From Pseudoalteromonas flavipulchra NCIMB 2033 = ATCC BAA-314 (GTDB lineage Bacteria; Pseudomonadota; Gammaproteobacteria; Enterobacterales; Alteromonadaceae): 64,000 nucleotides of DNA. Position 1 is the stretch's first letter, and the number at the start of each line of letters is the position of its first letter. The position numbers and the translations under genes were made by a program. Below, in pieces: positions 8,911 to 18,057 of this stretch. The notes under the pieces are model-generated. The model saw nothing but the letters and a program-made list of their open reading frames with translations. It was not told the DNA's origin and did no database searches. The DNA is taken from positions 1 through 64,000 of the forward strand of contig JWIH01000012.1 of assembly GCA_000814665.1 (NCBI GenBank), given 5' to 3'.

Positions 8911-9201
8911 ATGTTCGAACAAAATGTGACTTCTCCATTTATTACTAACGCTCATGTTCAGTCACAAGAGAAACCGCAACCTTTGCGCGATGCAGTTAAA
9001 AAAGCTGTACATCACTACCTAAAGCAGCTTAATGGTCAAGACGTACAAGACGTTTATGAGTTAGTTCTTTCTGAGCTTGAAGCACCTCTACTTGAAGAGG
9101 TTATGACTTATACTCGTGGTAACCAAACTCGTGCAGCGATCCTTTTAGGCATTAACCGTGGCACACTTCGCAAGAAGCTAAAAAAATACGGCATGAACTA
9201 A
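8911..9201 (+). CDS. fis: DNA-binding protein Fis
   Basis: Fis is the growth-phase-dependent nucleoid protein that bends DNA and activates rRNA operons. The 96-residue product has the dimerisation helices and a C-terminal helix-turn-helix ([20 protein letters not shown], about residues 70-89) nearly identical to E. coli Fis; length matches (98 in E. coli). An AAAGAGA Shine-Dalgarno-like stretch precedes the ATG. It is the second gene of dusB-fis and is followed by a strong terminator. Confidence 0.97.
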   Translation: MFEQNVTSPFITNAHVQSQEKPQPLRDAVKKAVHHYLKQLNGQDVQDVYELVLSELEAPLLEEVMTYTRGNQTRAAILLGINRGTLRKKLKKYGMN

Positions 9202-9226
9202 GCACTGCTAGTAAAATTTAGTTGAT

Positions 9227-9252
9227 AAAAAAGCACCTTCAGGTGCTTTTTT
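9227..9252 (+). terminator. Intrinsic terminator after fis
   Basis: AAAAAAGCACC, loop TTCA, GGTGCTTTTTT: an 11-bp stem whose A and T runs make it potentially bidirectional. The remaining 160 bp before purH hold a possible weak promoter (TAAAAT at 9355-9360) and no recognisable PurR box. Confidence 0.88.
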
Positions 9253-9412
9253 ATTGTTTAAAATTCAGCATCTAGCGGACATTTATCCTTTTCATATCGC
9301 ACTTTTCTCATGCTTATCTCGCCTTTTAACATCGTCATCTTAACAATAATGCGCTAAAATACCGGCTTTCTAAGCTAGCCCTTAACTAATCATTGAGGAA
9401 ACCTGAACCATC

Positions 9413-10999
9413 ATGGATATACATCGTCCAATTCGTCGCGCCCTACTAAGCGTGTCAGATAAAACCGGTATCGTTGAATTCGCCACAGCACTTGCAGCTC
9501 AAGGCGTAGAAATTTTATCAACTGGCGGTACTTGCAAACTACTTGCAGACAACGGCATTAAAGTAACAGAAGTATCTGATTACACTGGCCACCCAGAAAT
9601 CATGGATGGTCGCGTTAAAACGCTTCACCCAAAAGTGCACGGCGGTATCTTAGGACGTCGCGGTCAAGACGAAGACGTCATGACTGAAAACAATATTTCA
9701 GCAATCGATATGGTAGTAGTCAACTTATACCCCTTCGCACAAACTGTTGCGAAAGCTGACTGTAGCCTAGAAGATGCAATCGAAAATATCGATATTGGTG
9801 GTCCAACTATGGTTCGTGCTGCGGCTAAGAACCACAAAGACGTGACCATTGTTGTAAATGCGAATGACTACAGCCGCGTCATTGAAGAAATGAAGGCGAA
9901 CTCTGGCTCTACAACATACAAGACACGTTTCGACCTTGCTATTGCGGCCTATGAGCATACCGCACAGTATGACGGCATGATTGCCAACTACTTCGGTAAA
10001 ATGGTTCCGGATTATACGGAAGAAGCAGCAGAGGAAACCAAATTCCCTCGCACTATCAATATGCAATTCACTAAGAAGCAAGATATGCGCTACGGTGAAA
10101 ACTCGCATCAAGACGCTGCTTTCTATGTTGAAAACAACATTGAAGAAGCATCCGTCGCGACGGCTAAACAACTTCAAGGTAAGGCGCTGTCTTATAACAA
10201 TATCGCTGATACCGATGCCGCACTTGAGTGTGTTAAAGAGTTTGATAAGCCGGCTTGTGTTATCGTAAAACACGCAAACCCTTGTGGTGTTGCGGTAGAT
10301 GAAAACATTCTTGCCGCCTATGACCGCGCATTTAAGACCGACCCAACTTCTGCCTTCGGTGGTATCATCGCCTTTAACCGAGAGCTAGACGGCGACACGG
10401 CGGAAGCCATCGTAGCGCGTCAGTTTGTTGAAGTTATCATCGCACCTAGCGTATCAGAAGAAGCCGCACAAATCGTTGCTGCGAAGCAAAATGTACGTTT
10501 ACTAGAATGTGGTCAGTGGTCAAACAAAACCACAGGTACTGATATTAAACGTGTTAATGGCGGTATCTTAGTACAAGATCGTGACCAAGGTATGGTTGGT
10601 TTGGACGACCTTAAGGTGGTTTCAAAACGTCAACCTACAGAGCAAGAACTAAAAGATCTACTGTTCTGCTGGAAAGTCGCTAAATTTGTTAAGTCCAACG
10701 CGATTGTTTACGCCCGTGATGGTATGACTATTGGTGTGGGCGCAGGCCAAATGAGCCGCGTATACTCTGCAAAAATCGCAGGGATCAAAGCCGCAGACGA
10801 GAACCTAGAAGTTCCAGGTTCTGTGATGGCTTCTGATGCGTTCTTCCCATTCCGTGATGGTATTGACGCCGCTGCAGCTGCGGGTATCACTGCGGTTATC
10901 CAGCCGGGTGGTTCAATGCGTGATGAAGAGGTGATTGCCGCCGCTGATGAAGCGGGAATGGCAATGGTGTTTACCGGCATGCGCCACTTCCGCCATTAA
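9413..10999 (+). CDS. purH: Bifunctional AICAR formyltransferase / IMP cyclohydrolase PurH
   Basis: PurH carries out the last two steps of IMP synthesis: formylation of AICAR with 10-formyl-THF, then ring closure. The 528-residue protein has the N-terminal cyclohydrolase domain ([34 protein letters not shown]) and the C-terminal transformylase domain with [10 protein letters not shown] (about residues 285-294) and [12 protein letters not shown]. Length is normal. GAGGAA precedes the start. A strong terminator separates it from downstream purD, unlike the compact enterobacterial purHD operon. Confidence 0.97.
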   Translation: MDIHRPIRRALLSVSDKTGIVEFATALAAQGVEILSTGGTCKLLADNGIKVTEVSDYTGHPEIMDGRVKTLHPKVHGGILGRRGQDEDVMTENNISAIDMVVVNLYPFAQTVAKADCSLEDAIENIDIGGPTMVRAAAKNHKDVTIVVNANDYSRVIEEMKANSGSTTYKTRFDLAIAAYEHTAQYDGMIANYFGKMVPDYTEEAAEETKFPRTINMQFTKKQDMRYGENSHQDAAFYVENNIEEASVATAKQLQGKALSYNNIADTDAALECVKEFDKPACVIVKHANPCGVAVDENILAAYDRAFKTDPTSAFGGIIAFNRELDGDTAEAIVARQFVEVIIAPSVSEEAAQIVAAKQNVRLLECGQWSNKTTGTDIKRVNGGILVQDRDQGMVGLDDLKVVSKRQPTEQELKDLLFCWKVAKFVKSNAIVYARDGMTIGVGAGQMSRVYSAKIAGIKAADENLEVPGSVMASDAFFPFRDGIDAAAAAGITAVIQPGGSMRDEEVIAAADEAGMAMVFTGMRHFRH

Positions 11000-11004
11000 T
11001 CAAT

Positions 11005-11040
11005 AAAGCGCGAAACTTATGAGTTTCGCGCTTTTTGTTT
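11005..11040 (+). terminator. Intrinsic terminator after purH
   Basis: AAAGCGCGAAACT (11005-11017), loop TATG, AGTTTCGCGCTTT (11022-11034), then TTGTTT. A perfect 13-bp stem, implying that the downstream methyltransferase-purD pair needs its own promoter. Confidence 0.92.
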
Positions 11041-11099
11041 CAGCTAATTTCCAGTATTCTGGCTACAGCATAATCATAACAGAATGAAGGAAGCTAACG

Positions 11100-11936
11100 A
11101 TGAATCTAGGTATGAAATCTCTTATCGCTGCTGCAGTATTTACTACTTTAGTAGGCTGTAACGCGACAGAATCCAACTCCAGCCAAGCAGTACCAAGCGC
11201 GATTGCAAAAGCCGTTGCTAGCGACAATCGAGCTGAGAAAAATAGAGCCCGAGACCAGTATCGCCACCCAAGTGAAACGCTTGCTTTTTTTGGCATTGAG
11301 CCATCAATGACCGTGGTAGAAATTGCACCTGGTGGTGGTTGGTATAGCGAGATTTTAGCGCCGCTGGTTAAAGGTCAAGGCACCTATTATGCAGCGCACT
11401 TCCCTGCTGATTCAGATGTTGGCTACTATCAACGCTCATTAAAAGGCTACAAAGAAAAAGTAGCAACCAACCCAGACTATAGTGAAGTAAAGATCACGGA
11501 ATTTGCACCAGTGACGCACAGTAATATTGCGCCACAAGGCAGTGCTGACGTGGTACTTACCTTCCGTAACGTACATAACTGGTACATGGGTAAAGGGGAT
11601 GAAGGTGTACTTAGCGCGTTCAACGCGTTTAATAAGGCACTGAAACCTGGTGGCATTTTAGGTGTGGTTGAACACCGTCTGCCTGAGCACCGCCAACTTG
11701 AGGATCAAAAGTCGTCAGGTTATATGAAGCAAAGTTATGTTGTTGATATCGCCAAGCAAGCTGGGTTTGAATTAGTTGCAAGCAGCGACATTAACGCCAA
11801 CCCGCTAGACAGCGCCAATCACCCGAAAGGCGTCTGGACTCTGCCACCTCGCTTAGCGCTAGGTGATGAAAAAGCAGCGCAATATAAAGCGATTGGGGAA
11901 AGCGACCGCATGACCTTAAAATTCAAAAAGCTTTAA
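11100..11936 (+). CDS. Putative lipoprotein with a class I SAM methyltransferase fold
   Basis: The 278-residue product begins with a lipoprotein signal peptide (hydrophobic segment, then lipobox LVGC, predicted lipidated Cys about residue 20). The body looks like a Rossmann-fold methyltransferase: VVEIAPGGGWYSEIL (about residues 71-85) is the SAM-loop motif, and ALKPGGILGVVEHR (about 179-192) matches the post-motif region typical of class I enzymes. This matches predicted methyltransferases of the COG4798 type. A periplasmic SAM enzyme is odd because SAM is cytoplasmic; the fold may bind another ligand or the signal may be misread. GAAGGAAG gives a good ribosome-binding site, and purD starts 15 bp downstream. 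Substrate unknown. Confidence 0.75.
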   Translation: MNLGMKSLIAAAVFTTLVGCNATESNSSQAVPSAIAKAVASDNRAEKNRARDQYRHPSETLAFFGIEPSMTVVEIAPGGGWYSEILAPLVKGQGTYYAAHFPADSDVGYYQRSLKGYKEKVATNPDYSEVKITEFAPVTHSNIAPQGSADVVLTFRNVHNWYMGKGDEGVLSAFNAFNKALKPGGILGVVEHRLPEHRQLEDQKSSGYMKQSYVVDIAKQAGFELVASSDINANPLDSANHPKGVWTLPPRLALGDEKAAQYKAIGESDRMTLKFKKL

Positions 11937-11951
11937 TAGGAAAATTTCGCC

Positions 11952-13235
11952 ATGAATGTACTAGTCATTGGCAGCGGTGGACGTGAGCATGCGCTTGCGT
12001 TCAAAGCCGCACAAAACCCATCTGTAAAAACAGTTTTTGTAGCACCAGGTAACGCAGGTACTGCGCTTGAGCCTAAACTCGAAAACGTAGCTATCGGCGT
12101 TGAAGATATCGATGCCTTGGTCGTCTTTGCTAAAGAAAACAATGTGCAATTAACCATTGTTGGCCCTGAAGCGCCACTGGTTATCGGTGTAGTTGACCGT
12201 TTCCGTGAAGAAGGCTTAGCTATTTTTGGACCTACTCAAGCGGCAGCACAGTTGGAAGGTTCAAAGTCGTTTACTAAAGACTTTTTAGCACGTCACGATA
12301 TTCCAACAGCGGCTTATCAAACGTTTGAAGAGATTGAGCCTGCGCTTGCCTACTTGAAAGCACAAGGAGCACCTATCGTCGTTAAGGCTGATGGTCTTGC
12401 TGCTGGTAAAGGGGTTATCGTGGCAATGACCGAAGCGGAAGCGGAAGAAGCTATCCGCGATATGCTTGCGGGGAATGCTTTTGGCGAAGCGGGCAGCCGC
12501 GTGGTTATCGAAGAATTTTTAGAAGGTGAAGAAGCTTCTTTTATCGTCATGGTTGACGGCAAAAATGTACTTCCTTTTGCCACCAGCCAAGATCACAAAC
12601 GTGCATACGATGGTGATAAAGGCCCAAATACAGGTGGTATGGGTGCATACTCTCCAGCTCCTGTAGTCACGCCAGATATTCATGACCGCATCATGGCCGA
12701 AGTGATCAATCCAACGGTTGAAGGTATGGCGAAAGAAGGTCACCCTTATACAGGTTTCCTATACGCTGGTTTGATGATCACAGCAGACGGCACACCAAAA
12801 GTTATCGAGTATAACTGCCGCTTTGGTGACCCAGAAACACAACCTATCATGTTACGCCTTCAGTCTGATTTAGTTGAGCTAATTGAAGCGGCAAACCGAG
12901 AAGAGCTTGATCAAACATCGATTGAATTCGATCCGCGAGCTGCTGTTGGTGTTGTGCTTACAGCTAGTGGCTACCCAGGCAACTACCCTAAGGGTGATGC
13001 TATTTCAGGTCTTCAAGTGAACTACCCTGAAGGTGAAAAAGTGTTCCATGCTGGTACTAAGCAAGATGGCGAGCATGTAGTCACCGCTGGTGGTCGAGTA
13101 TTATGTGCAACGGCCCTTGGTCACACGGTAACCGAAGCGCAAAAACGCGCCTACTCTCTAGTGAAAGACATTCACTGGGATGGTGTAGAGTACCGCACAG
13201 ATATCGCATATCGTGCAATCGCACGCGAAAGCTAA
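11952..13235 (+). CDS. purD: Phosphoribosylamine-glycine ligase PurD
   Basis: PurD (GAR synthetase) joins glycine to phosphoribosylamine with ATP, the second step of purine synthesis. The 427-residue ATP-grasp protein has the N-terminal VIGSGGREHALAFK, APGNAGT, the ATP-grasp core (PIVVKADGLAAGKGVIVA) and EYNCRFGDPETQ (metal and ATP binding, about residues 286-297). Length is normal. It lies 15 bp after the methyltransferase lipoprotein gene and is probably cotranscribed with it. Confidence 0.97.
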   Translation: MNVLVIGSGGREHALAFKAAQNPSVKTVFVAPGNAGTALEPKLENVAIGVEDIDALVVFAKENNVQLTIVGPEAPLVIGVVDRFREEGLAIFGPTQAAAQLEGSKSFTKDFLARHDIPTAAYQTFEEIEPALAYLKAQGAPIVVKADGLAAGKGVIVAMTEAEAEEAIRDMLAGNAFGEAGSRVVIEEFLEGEEASFIVMVDGKNVLPFATSQDHKRAYDGDKGPNTGGMGAYSPAPVVTPDIHDRIMAEVINPTVEGMAKEGHPYTGFLYAGLMITADGTPKVIEYNCRFGDPETQPIMLRLQSDLVELIEAANREELDQTSIEFDPRAAVGVVLTASGYPGNYPKGDAISGLQVNYPEGEKVFHAGTKQDGEHVVTAGGRVLCATALGHTVTEAQKRAYSLVKDIHWDGVEYRTDIAYRAIARES

Positions 13236-13252
13236 TTCACATTAAGCTTTGC

Positions 13253-13279
13253 AAGGCCAGCCCGGCGCTGGCCTTTTTC
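13253..13279 (+). terminator. Intrinsic terminator after purD
   Basis: AAGGCCAGC (13253-13261), loop CCGGC, GCTGGCCTT (13267-13275), then TTTC. A 9-bp GC-rich stem. Confidence 0.88.
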
Positions 13280-13349
13280 ATTTTTACACACTGCGTTTCT
13301 AAGTTTGTAATGGTATCCTACCCTTTTATGAGCATTTTTAGGGGCAAAG

Positions 13350-14171
13350 ATGCAAGTACAAGGTACACTCAGCAAGTTAAAGTCAGCGCTTGTTGAACCT
13401 ATCCAATATCAATTACCCGTGGGTGATAACTTGGTACCACTCAACGAATACTTTGGTAAACCAGTTACCCTTACCTTCACCGGCAATATATTTTGCAGTA
13501 GCTGTGGTAAAAAAACCAAAAAGAGCTATTCGCAAGGCCACTGTTTCGTGTGCATGAGAAAACTCGCGAGCTGCGACATGTGCATTATGAAGCCAGAGAC
13601 CTGCCACTATGATCAAGGCACCTGTCGTGAACCCCAATGGGGCGAAGAGAACTGTATGATCCCGCACTATGTGTATTTGGCCAATACCTCAGGTCTTAAA
13701 GTTGGGATCACTCGTCATACGCAGATCCCAACACGTTGGATAGATCAAGGCGCAACGCAAGCACTGCCGATTTTTAAGGTGCAGACCCGTCACCAGTCAG
13801 GATTAGTGGAAGTGGCACTGGCTCAGTTTATTGCCGATAAGACTAACTGGCGCAATATGCTCAAAGGCATCAATCCTGAAATAGACCTCAAAGCAGAAGC
13901 TGCTAAGCTTATTCCCGAGATCCAAGCAAAGCTCGACGAACTTGCTGAACTCTTTGGTGCAACCGCCATTGAAGTGCTGGACGAAGAAGTGGTTGATCTC
14001 ACTTTCCCTGTAGAGCAGCACCCGAGTAAAATCAGCTCGTTTAACTTTGATAAAGACCCTGTAGTATCAGGCGTGCTTGAAGGGATCAAAGGCCAATACC
14101 TTATTTTTGATAATGGCGTGATCAATATTCGTAAGTTTACTTCTTACGAAATTACCTTCTCTGACGAATAA
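13350..14171 (+). CDS. DUF2797 family zinc-finger-like protein
   Basis: A 273-residue cytoplasmic protein matching the DUF2797 family. The N-terminal half carries Cys pairs fit for zinc: CSSC (about residue 49), CFVC (about 67), CDMC (about 75), then further single Cys residues. It continues with HYVYLANTSGLKVGITRHTQ (about residues 109-128), which resembles the start of a GIY-YIG nuclease fold: YVYLA in place of YIY, then a KVGIT strand and a downstream TRW. Function unknown. Its last 28 bp overlap the convergent GGDEF/EAL gene. The ATG follows AGGGGCAAAG. Confidence 0.8.
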   Translation: MQVQGTLSKLKSALVEPIQYQLPVGDNLVPLNEYFGKPVTLTFTGNIFCSSCGKKTKKSYSQGHCFVCMRKLASCDMCIMKPETCHYDQGTCREPQWGEENCMIPHYVYLANTSGLKVGITRHTQIPTRWIDQGATQALPIFKVQTRHQSGLVEVALAQFIADKTNWRNMLKGINPEIDLKAEAAKLIPEIQAKLDELAELFGATAIEVLDEEVVDLTFPVEQHPSKISSFNFDKDPVVSGVLEGIKGQYLIFDNGVINIRKFTSYEITFSDE

Positions 14172-16660
14172 AATGCATGCCAATCGTCTTCTGTAAGTGG
14201 CTTACAGAAGACGTAACCTTGGATTGTATGACAACCAAGCTTGCGCAGGTAACGTTTCTGTACAGGCTTTTCTACGCCCTCAGCTACAACTTGCAAGTTG
14301 AGCGCCTTAGCCATCGCCACAATTGCCGAAACAATTTCGCTGTTGCCATATTCATCGGGCACTTTAGCAATAAAACTAGCATCTATTTTTAGGATATCGA
14401 TGGGCAGTTTAGCCAAGTAGCTAAGCGCAGAATACCCTGTACCAAAGTCATCAATCGCCAGTTTTACACCCAGCTCCTTGAGTTTTTTCAAGGTGTACTT
14501 AGCCTCAAGCAGATTACCGATAAAGCTATTTTCAGTAAGCTCAAGCTCAAGATACTTGCCGTCGACGTTGTGCTTCTTTAATGCCTGCGCAACACATTGA
14601 TACAGGTCACCTTGAGTGACATGTGACGCCGAGATATTAATCGCCAAGCGCCTAATCTCAACACCTGCGCGTTGCCATTTAGCCAGGTGCTGACAGGCTT
14701 TATCTATTACCCACTGATCTAAGCGAATAATAAGCCCAAGCTCCTCAGCAAGTGGAATAAATTGAGCCGGTGAGATCATCCCAAGATTTGGGTCACGCCA
14801 GCGCAGTAAACACTCAACACTGGAAATACGACTGCTGGTTAAGCACTGCAAGGGTTGAAAATGCAGTTCAAACTCATCATTTTCTAAGGCATTCTGAAAA
14901 CGGCTTAGCATGGATAAACGCTCAAATGAACGTGCATTCATCGAAGCTTCGAATAACTGAAAGGAGTTGCGCCCTACTTCTTTGGAGCGATACATAGCAA
15001 CATCGGCGTGTTTAAGTAATGTTTCCGTATCATGACCATCTTCGGGATAAATAGCTGCCCCCATCGAGGCCGTCGCAGCCACCTGCATATCACCAAGTTG
15101 AAAGGGGCTCGATAGTGCCATCAACATTTGGTCAGCAAACTCAATGACCTCCGACATGCCATTCACTTCGCTCAGTAGTACAACAAATTCATCGCCACCA
15201 AGTCGCGCTAAGGTGTCACCTTCGTTTAGAATAGACTTTATCCGCTCGCTAACCTGTACCAATAACTCATCTCCGGCGCTGTGACCAAGAGAGTCATTCA
15301 CTTCCTTAAAGCGGTCTAAATCTATAAACATCACACTGAGTTTTTGCTTGTAGCGGTGCGCTGATGCCAATGCCATAGAGAGTCTGTCGTAAAATAAGCG
15401 GCGATTAGGCAGCCCAGTCAATTCATCAAAATAGGCTAAGCGAGCAATTTTTTCTTCAGCATTTTTACGCTCCGTAATGTCGCTAAAAATGGCTGCGTAA
15501 AGCATGTCGTCACTGTACGGCTCTCTGATCTCAATAATCGTAAGCCATTCAACATAAATCTCACCGCTCTTTTTACGATTGCAGATCTCGCCCTGCCACA
15601 CACCTGTTTCTCTGAGCGTTTGCCACATGCTCTGATAATAGCATTCATCATGTAGCCCAGAGCTCAATATGCTTGGGTTTTTCCCTAGTACTTCGTAATC
15701 TTTGTAGCCGGTAAGCGCACTAAACGCTGGGTTGATCTGGATTATTTCACCTGAACTTTTGGTGATCATAATGCCATCGAGAGAAGCATCAATGATGCGG
15801 TTAGCTAGATAAAGATTCTTCTCCGATTTTTGCAGTGCAATATCACGTTGTACTAGGACTTTTTCCAGCTCGCTACAATACGCAGTTTCAATTTCAGTCA
15901 GGACATTTTTGAGCGCTAATAGCCCTATCACTTGTTGCGAGTCAGGGGAAGTCACCACCAAATGGCGAATGGAGTTTACCGTCATTAGCCGGTAAGCATC
16001 GAATAGGCTGTCTTTTGGCGTCATGGAGAGCATCGGATAGCTAGCTAATTGCCAGCAAGGCTGACGCCAATCAGGGTTGAGAATAATATACGCAATATCG
16101 CGCTGAGTAATAATGCCATACTCATTTAATTCACGGTTATACACCAGCACGGCGGTCAGCTTAAGCTCACGCATATTATTGATAACATCAGAGACGCAGT
16201 CTTCACTGTCTAAAATCACAATGCTCGAGTCAAAGTGCTGCTCAATTGGTCTAAAATGCAAATAGTGGTCGAGCCCTTGGCTGCGCACAATATCGGATAA
16301 AGAGACCACACCACAAGGTAGATTATCCGAGTCCACCACGAGTAAGTGACGGATCCCTAATTGATGGAACTTGACCGTCGCCTCACTCAAGGTTTTATCT
16401 ATTTGAATTTTTTGCACCGGTGTAGTCATCACTTCTCGGATCGGCACCTGAGCAAAGTCAGGGTCGTTAAAGTTGAGCTTAACGCAATCCGACTCAGTCC
16501 AGATACCAATAATGTCATCGGCACGGGTAATAAAGATCGAGCTCACTCTGCTCGCTCGCATTTGCGCAACCGCATCATATAGGCTGGTTTGCTCATCGCA
16601 ACATAACAAGCTATTGGTAAATACTTCTTTGATCTGTAACTGACGTGAATCACCAACCAT
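14144..16660 (-). CDS. CBS-PAS-GGDEF-EAL cyclic-di-GMP signalling protein
   Basis: A large cytoplasmic protein (838 residues from ATG 16660; a GTG at 16666 adds two). Two pairs of CBS-like repeats occupy about residues 10-260, followed by a short helix, a PAS domain (about 285-400), a GGDEF domain with intact ARLGGDEFVVLL, and a C-terminal EAL domain. The signature reads ECLLRW instead of EALLRW; the first Glu is kept, as are ELTEN, IDDFGTGYS, LKID, AEGVE and QGY, so phosphodiesterase activity is plausible. It has no membrane segments, so sensing is probably of adenine nucleotides (CBS) or a PAS ligand. Whether synthesis or hydrolysis dominates cannot be read from sequence. Confidence 0.9.
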   Translation of the reverse strand: MVGDSRQLQIKEVFTNSLLCCDEQTSLYDAVAQMRASRVSSIFITRADDIIGIWTESDCVKLNFNDPDFAQVPIREVMTTPVQKIQIDKTLSEATVKFHQLGIRHLLVVDSDNLPCGVVSLSDIVRSQGLDHYLHFRPIEQHFDSSIVILDSEDCVSDVINNMRELKLTAVLVYNRELNEYGIITQRDIAYIILNPDWRQPCWQLASYPMLSMTPKDSLFDAYRLMTVNSIRHLVVTSPDSQQVIGLLALKNVLTEIETAYCSELEKVLVQRDIALQKSEKNLYLANRIIDASLDGIMITKSSGEIIQINPAFSALTGYKDYEVLGKNPSILSSGLHDECYYQSMWQTLRETGVWQGEICNRKKSGEIYVEWLTIIEIREPYSDDMLYAAIFSDITERKNAEEKIARLAYFDELTGLPNRRLFYDRLSMALASAHRYKQKLSVMFIDLDRFKEVNDSLGHSAGDELLVQVSERIKSILNEGDTLARLGGDEFVVLLSEVNGMSEVIEFADQMLMALSSPFQLGDMQVAATASMGAAIYPEDGHDTETLLKHADVAMYRSKEVGRNSFQLFEASMNARSFERLSMLSRFQNALENDEFELHFQPLQCLTSSRISSVECLLRWRDPNLGMISPAQFIPLAEELGLIIRLDQWVIDKACQHLAKWQRAGVEIRRLAINISASHVTQGDLYQCVAQALKKHNVDGKYLELELTENSFIGNLLEAKYTLKKLKELGVKLAIDDFGTGYSALSYLAKLPIDILKIDASFIAKVPDEYGNSEIVSAIVAMAKALNLQVVAEGVEKPVQKRYLRKLGCHTIQGYVFCKPLTEDDWHAFYSSEKVIS

Positions 16661-16736
16661 AAGCACACTCTCGCAATATTATTCCAATTTGAAGTATACT
16701 GGGCGACACTTTTGATAACTTGACCAAGAACAAATT

Positions 16737-17036
16737 ATGGCGATAAAAACCTATCCTTTATTGCTGGTATTAGACCAAAGTATAGAGTTTATCGAAGATG
16801 AAAAAGCACTAAGAGATACAACGCATCTGCTCGATGATGCGTCACTCAAACGGTTAATTCTAGTATACCCAAACGATTGCTGCAGCAACGCACACGGTGC
16901 GCCCGTGCAGTGTATTGATTTGAAATATTTAACCGAATTAGTGCAACAATATCTCGTTAACGAAGGCCAGTGTTGCGTCAGCAAAATCCAACTGAGCACT
17001 ACTCAGCAGGCTTTTGATTTATTAAGTCTAAGCTAA
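16737..17036 (+). CDS. Small DUF4144-like protein
   Basis: A 99-residue, probably cytoplasmic protein. The C-terminal half (YLTELVQQYL, then CCVSKIQLSTTQQAFDLL) resembles my recollection of the DUF4144 family of marine gammaproteobacteria, where a leucine-rich helix is followed by a CxxKI strand. No catalytic motif is visible. It is divergent from the GGDEF/EAL gene, and its last 4 bp overlap the convergent HDAC-like gene. Family assignment is moderate; function unknown. Confidence 0.6.
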   Translation: MAIKTYPLLLVLDQSIEFIEDEKALRDTTHLLDDASLKRLILVYPNDCCSNAHGAPVQCIDLKYLTELVQQYLVNEGQCCVSKIQLSTTQQAFDLLSLS

Positions 17037-17953
17037 CCGGCTTCAACCAGCGCTTTGATATGTGTCACGGCGCTGCGGCCTAAAGAAGAAAGATCATAGC
17101 CCCCTTCTAAGTAGGAAATAATCCCCAAACAGTCCGATAAGTTTGCAAACTCAACCACTTGCTCAGTAAACCACTGGTAATCTTGTTCAACAAACTTGAG
17201 CCCGCCCATATCATCTTCTAAATGACCATCAAACCCTGCGCTGATAAAAATGAGCTGAGGTTTAAATGATTGCAGCTTAGGTAACCATTGCTGCTCCACC
17301 AAGGCTTTTAAGTCTGTACCGTCCGCTCCCGCACTCAAAGGGGAATTGATAAGTGTTTGATGATTCTCAATCGCGGTATTTGGATAAAAAGGATGTTGAA
17401 ACAAAGAGCAAAGTAATACGCTATGATCGTCTTTGAAAATATCTTGCGTGCCATTACCATGATGTACATCGATATCCAATATAGCCACCCGCTCTACGCC
17501 CTTTGTCTTGGCATAAGCGGCGGCAATGGCAACATTATTAAAGACACAAAACCCCGATGAAGTACTTTGATTGGCATGGTGCCCAGGAGGTCTAACAGAA
17601 CAAAATGCAGCATCAAGTTTACCAGCAACGACTTCGTCCACCGCGAGTATTCCTGCGCCGACAGCACGTTCAATCGCTTTCATAGAATCAGGACAAAGCC
17701 AAGTGTCGCCGTCTAACTCGGTTAACCCTTCATTAGGGATTTTATCCATTACTTCTTTGATCATGGCTTGATCATGAACCAATGCATAGTGTGAGGTATC
17801 AGCTTTCAGCGCCGTTTTGTGCTCAATGGCGATATCAAGCCCAGACGCTAGCAACCTGTCTGATATCGCATCTAACCTCGCAGGACACTCAGGATGTTCC
17901 TCGGTCATTTTATGCTTGCGGCAATATGGATGAGTAATAATTGCAGTACGCAT
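17033..17953 (-). CDS. Histone deacetylase family protein (acetylpolyamine/acyl-lysine amidohydrolase type)
   Basis: A 306-residue zinc hydrolase of the bacterial HDAC class II / AcuC-like superfamily. Visible motifs: RPPGHHA (tandem His of the charge relay), DIDVHHGNGTQD (Asp and His zinc ligands), SAGFDGH (second Asp ligand) and LEGGYD with the active-site Gly/Tyr. The N-terminal ITHPYCRKHKM and HPECPARL are also typical. It is cytoplasmic, and likely removes acetyl groups from small amines or protein lysines; the substrate is unknown. Tail-to-tail with the DUF4144-like gene. Confidence 0.92.
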   Translation of the reverse strand: MRTAIITHPYCRKHKMTEEHPECPARLDAISDRLLASGLDIAIEHKTALKADTSHYALVHDQAMIKEVMDKIPNEGLTELDGDTWLCPDSMKAIERAVGAGILAVDEVVAGKLDAAFCSVRPPGHHANQSTSSGFCVFNNVAIAAAYAKTKGVERVAILDIDVHHGNGTQDIFKDDHSVLLCSLFQHPFYPNTAIENHQTLINSPLSAGADGTDLKALVEQQWLPKLQSFKPQLIFISAGFDGHLEDDMGGLKFVEQDYQWFTEQVVEFANLSDCLGIISYLEGGYDLSSLGRSAVTHIKALVEAG

Positions 17954-18015
17954 AACGAATATACATCCTATGTTAGTTTGCGACGTGGTTGATTTAAGTA
18001 GCTATCCTTTCACTA

Positions 18016-18045
18016 TATCAAAGCCACATAATTGTGGCTTTGATA
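18016..18045. repeat. 13-bp inverted repeat between two minus-strand genes
   Basis: TATCAAAGCCACA (18016-18028), loop TAAT, TGTGGCTTTGATA (18033-18045): a perfect palindrome just downstream of the serine hydrolase stop. There is no T-tract on either strand, so it is not a textbook terminator; it may act as a 3'-end stabiliser or Rho-assisted terminator. Confidence 0.6.
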
Positions 18046-18057
18046 CTTTGGTATATC

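Noticed and set aside
9202..9412. PurR operator upstream of purH
   Set aside because: No sequence near the ACGCAAACGTTTTCGT consensus is present in this gap.
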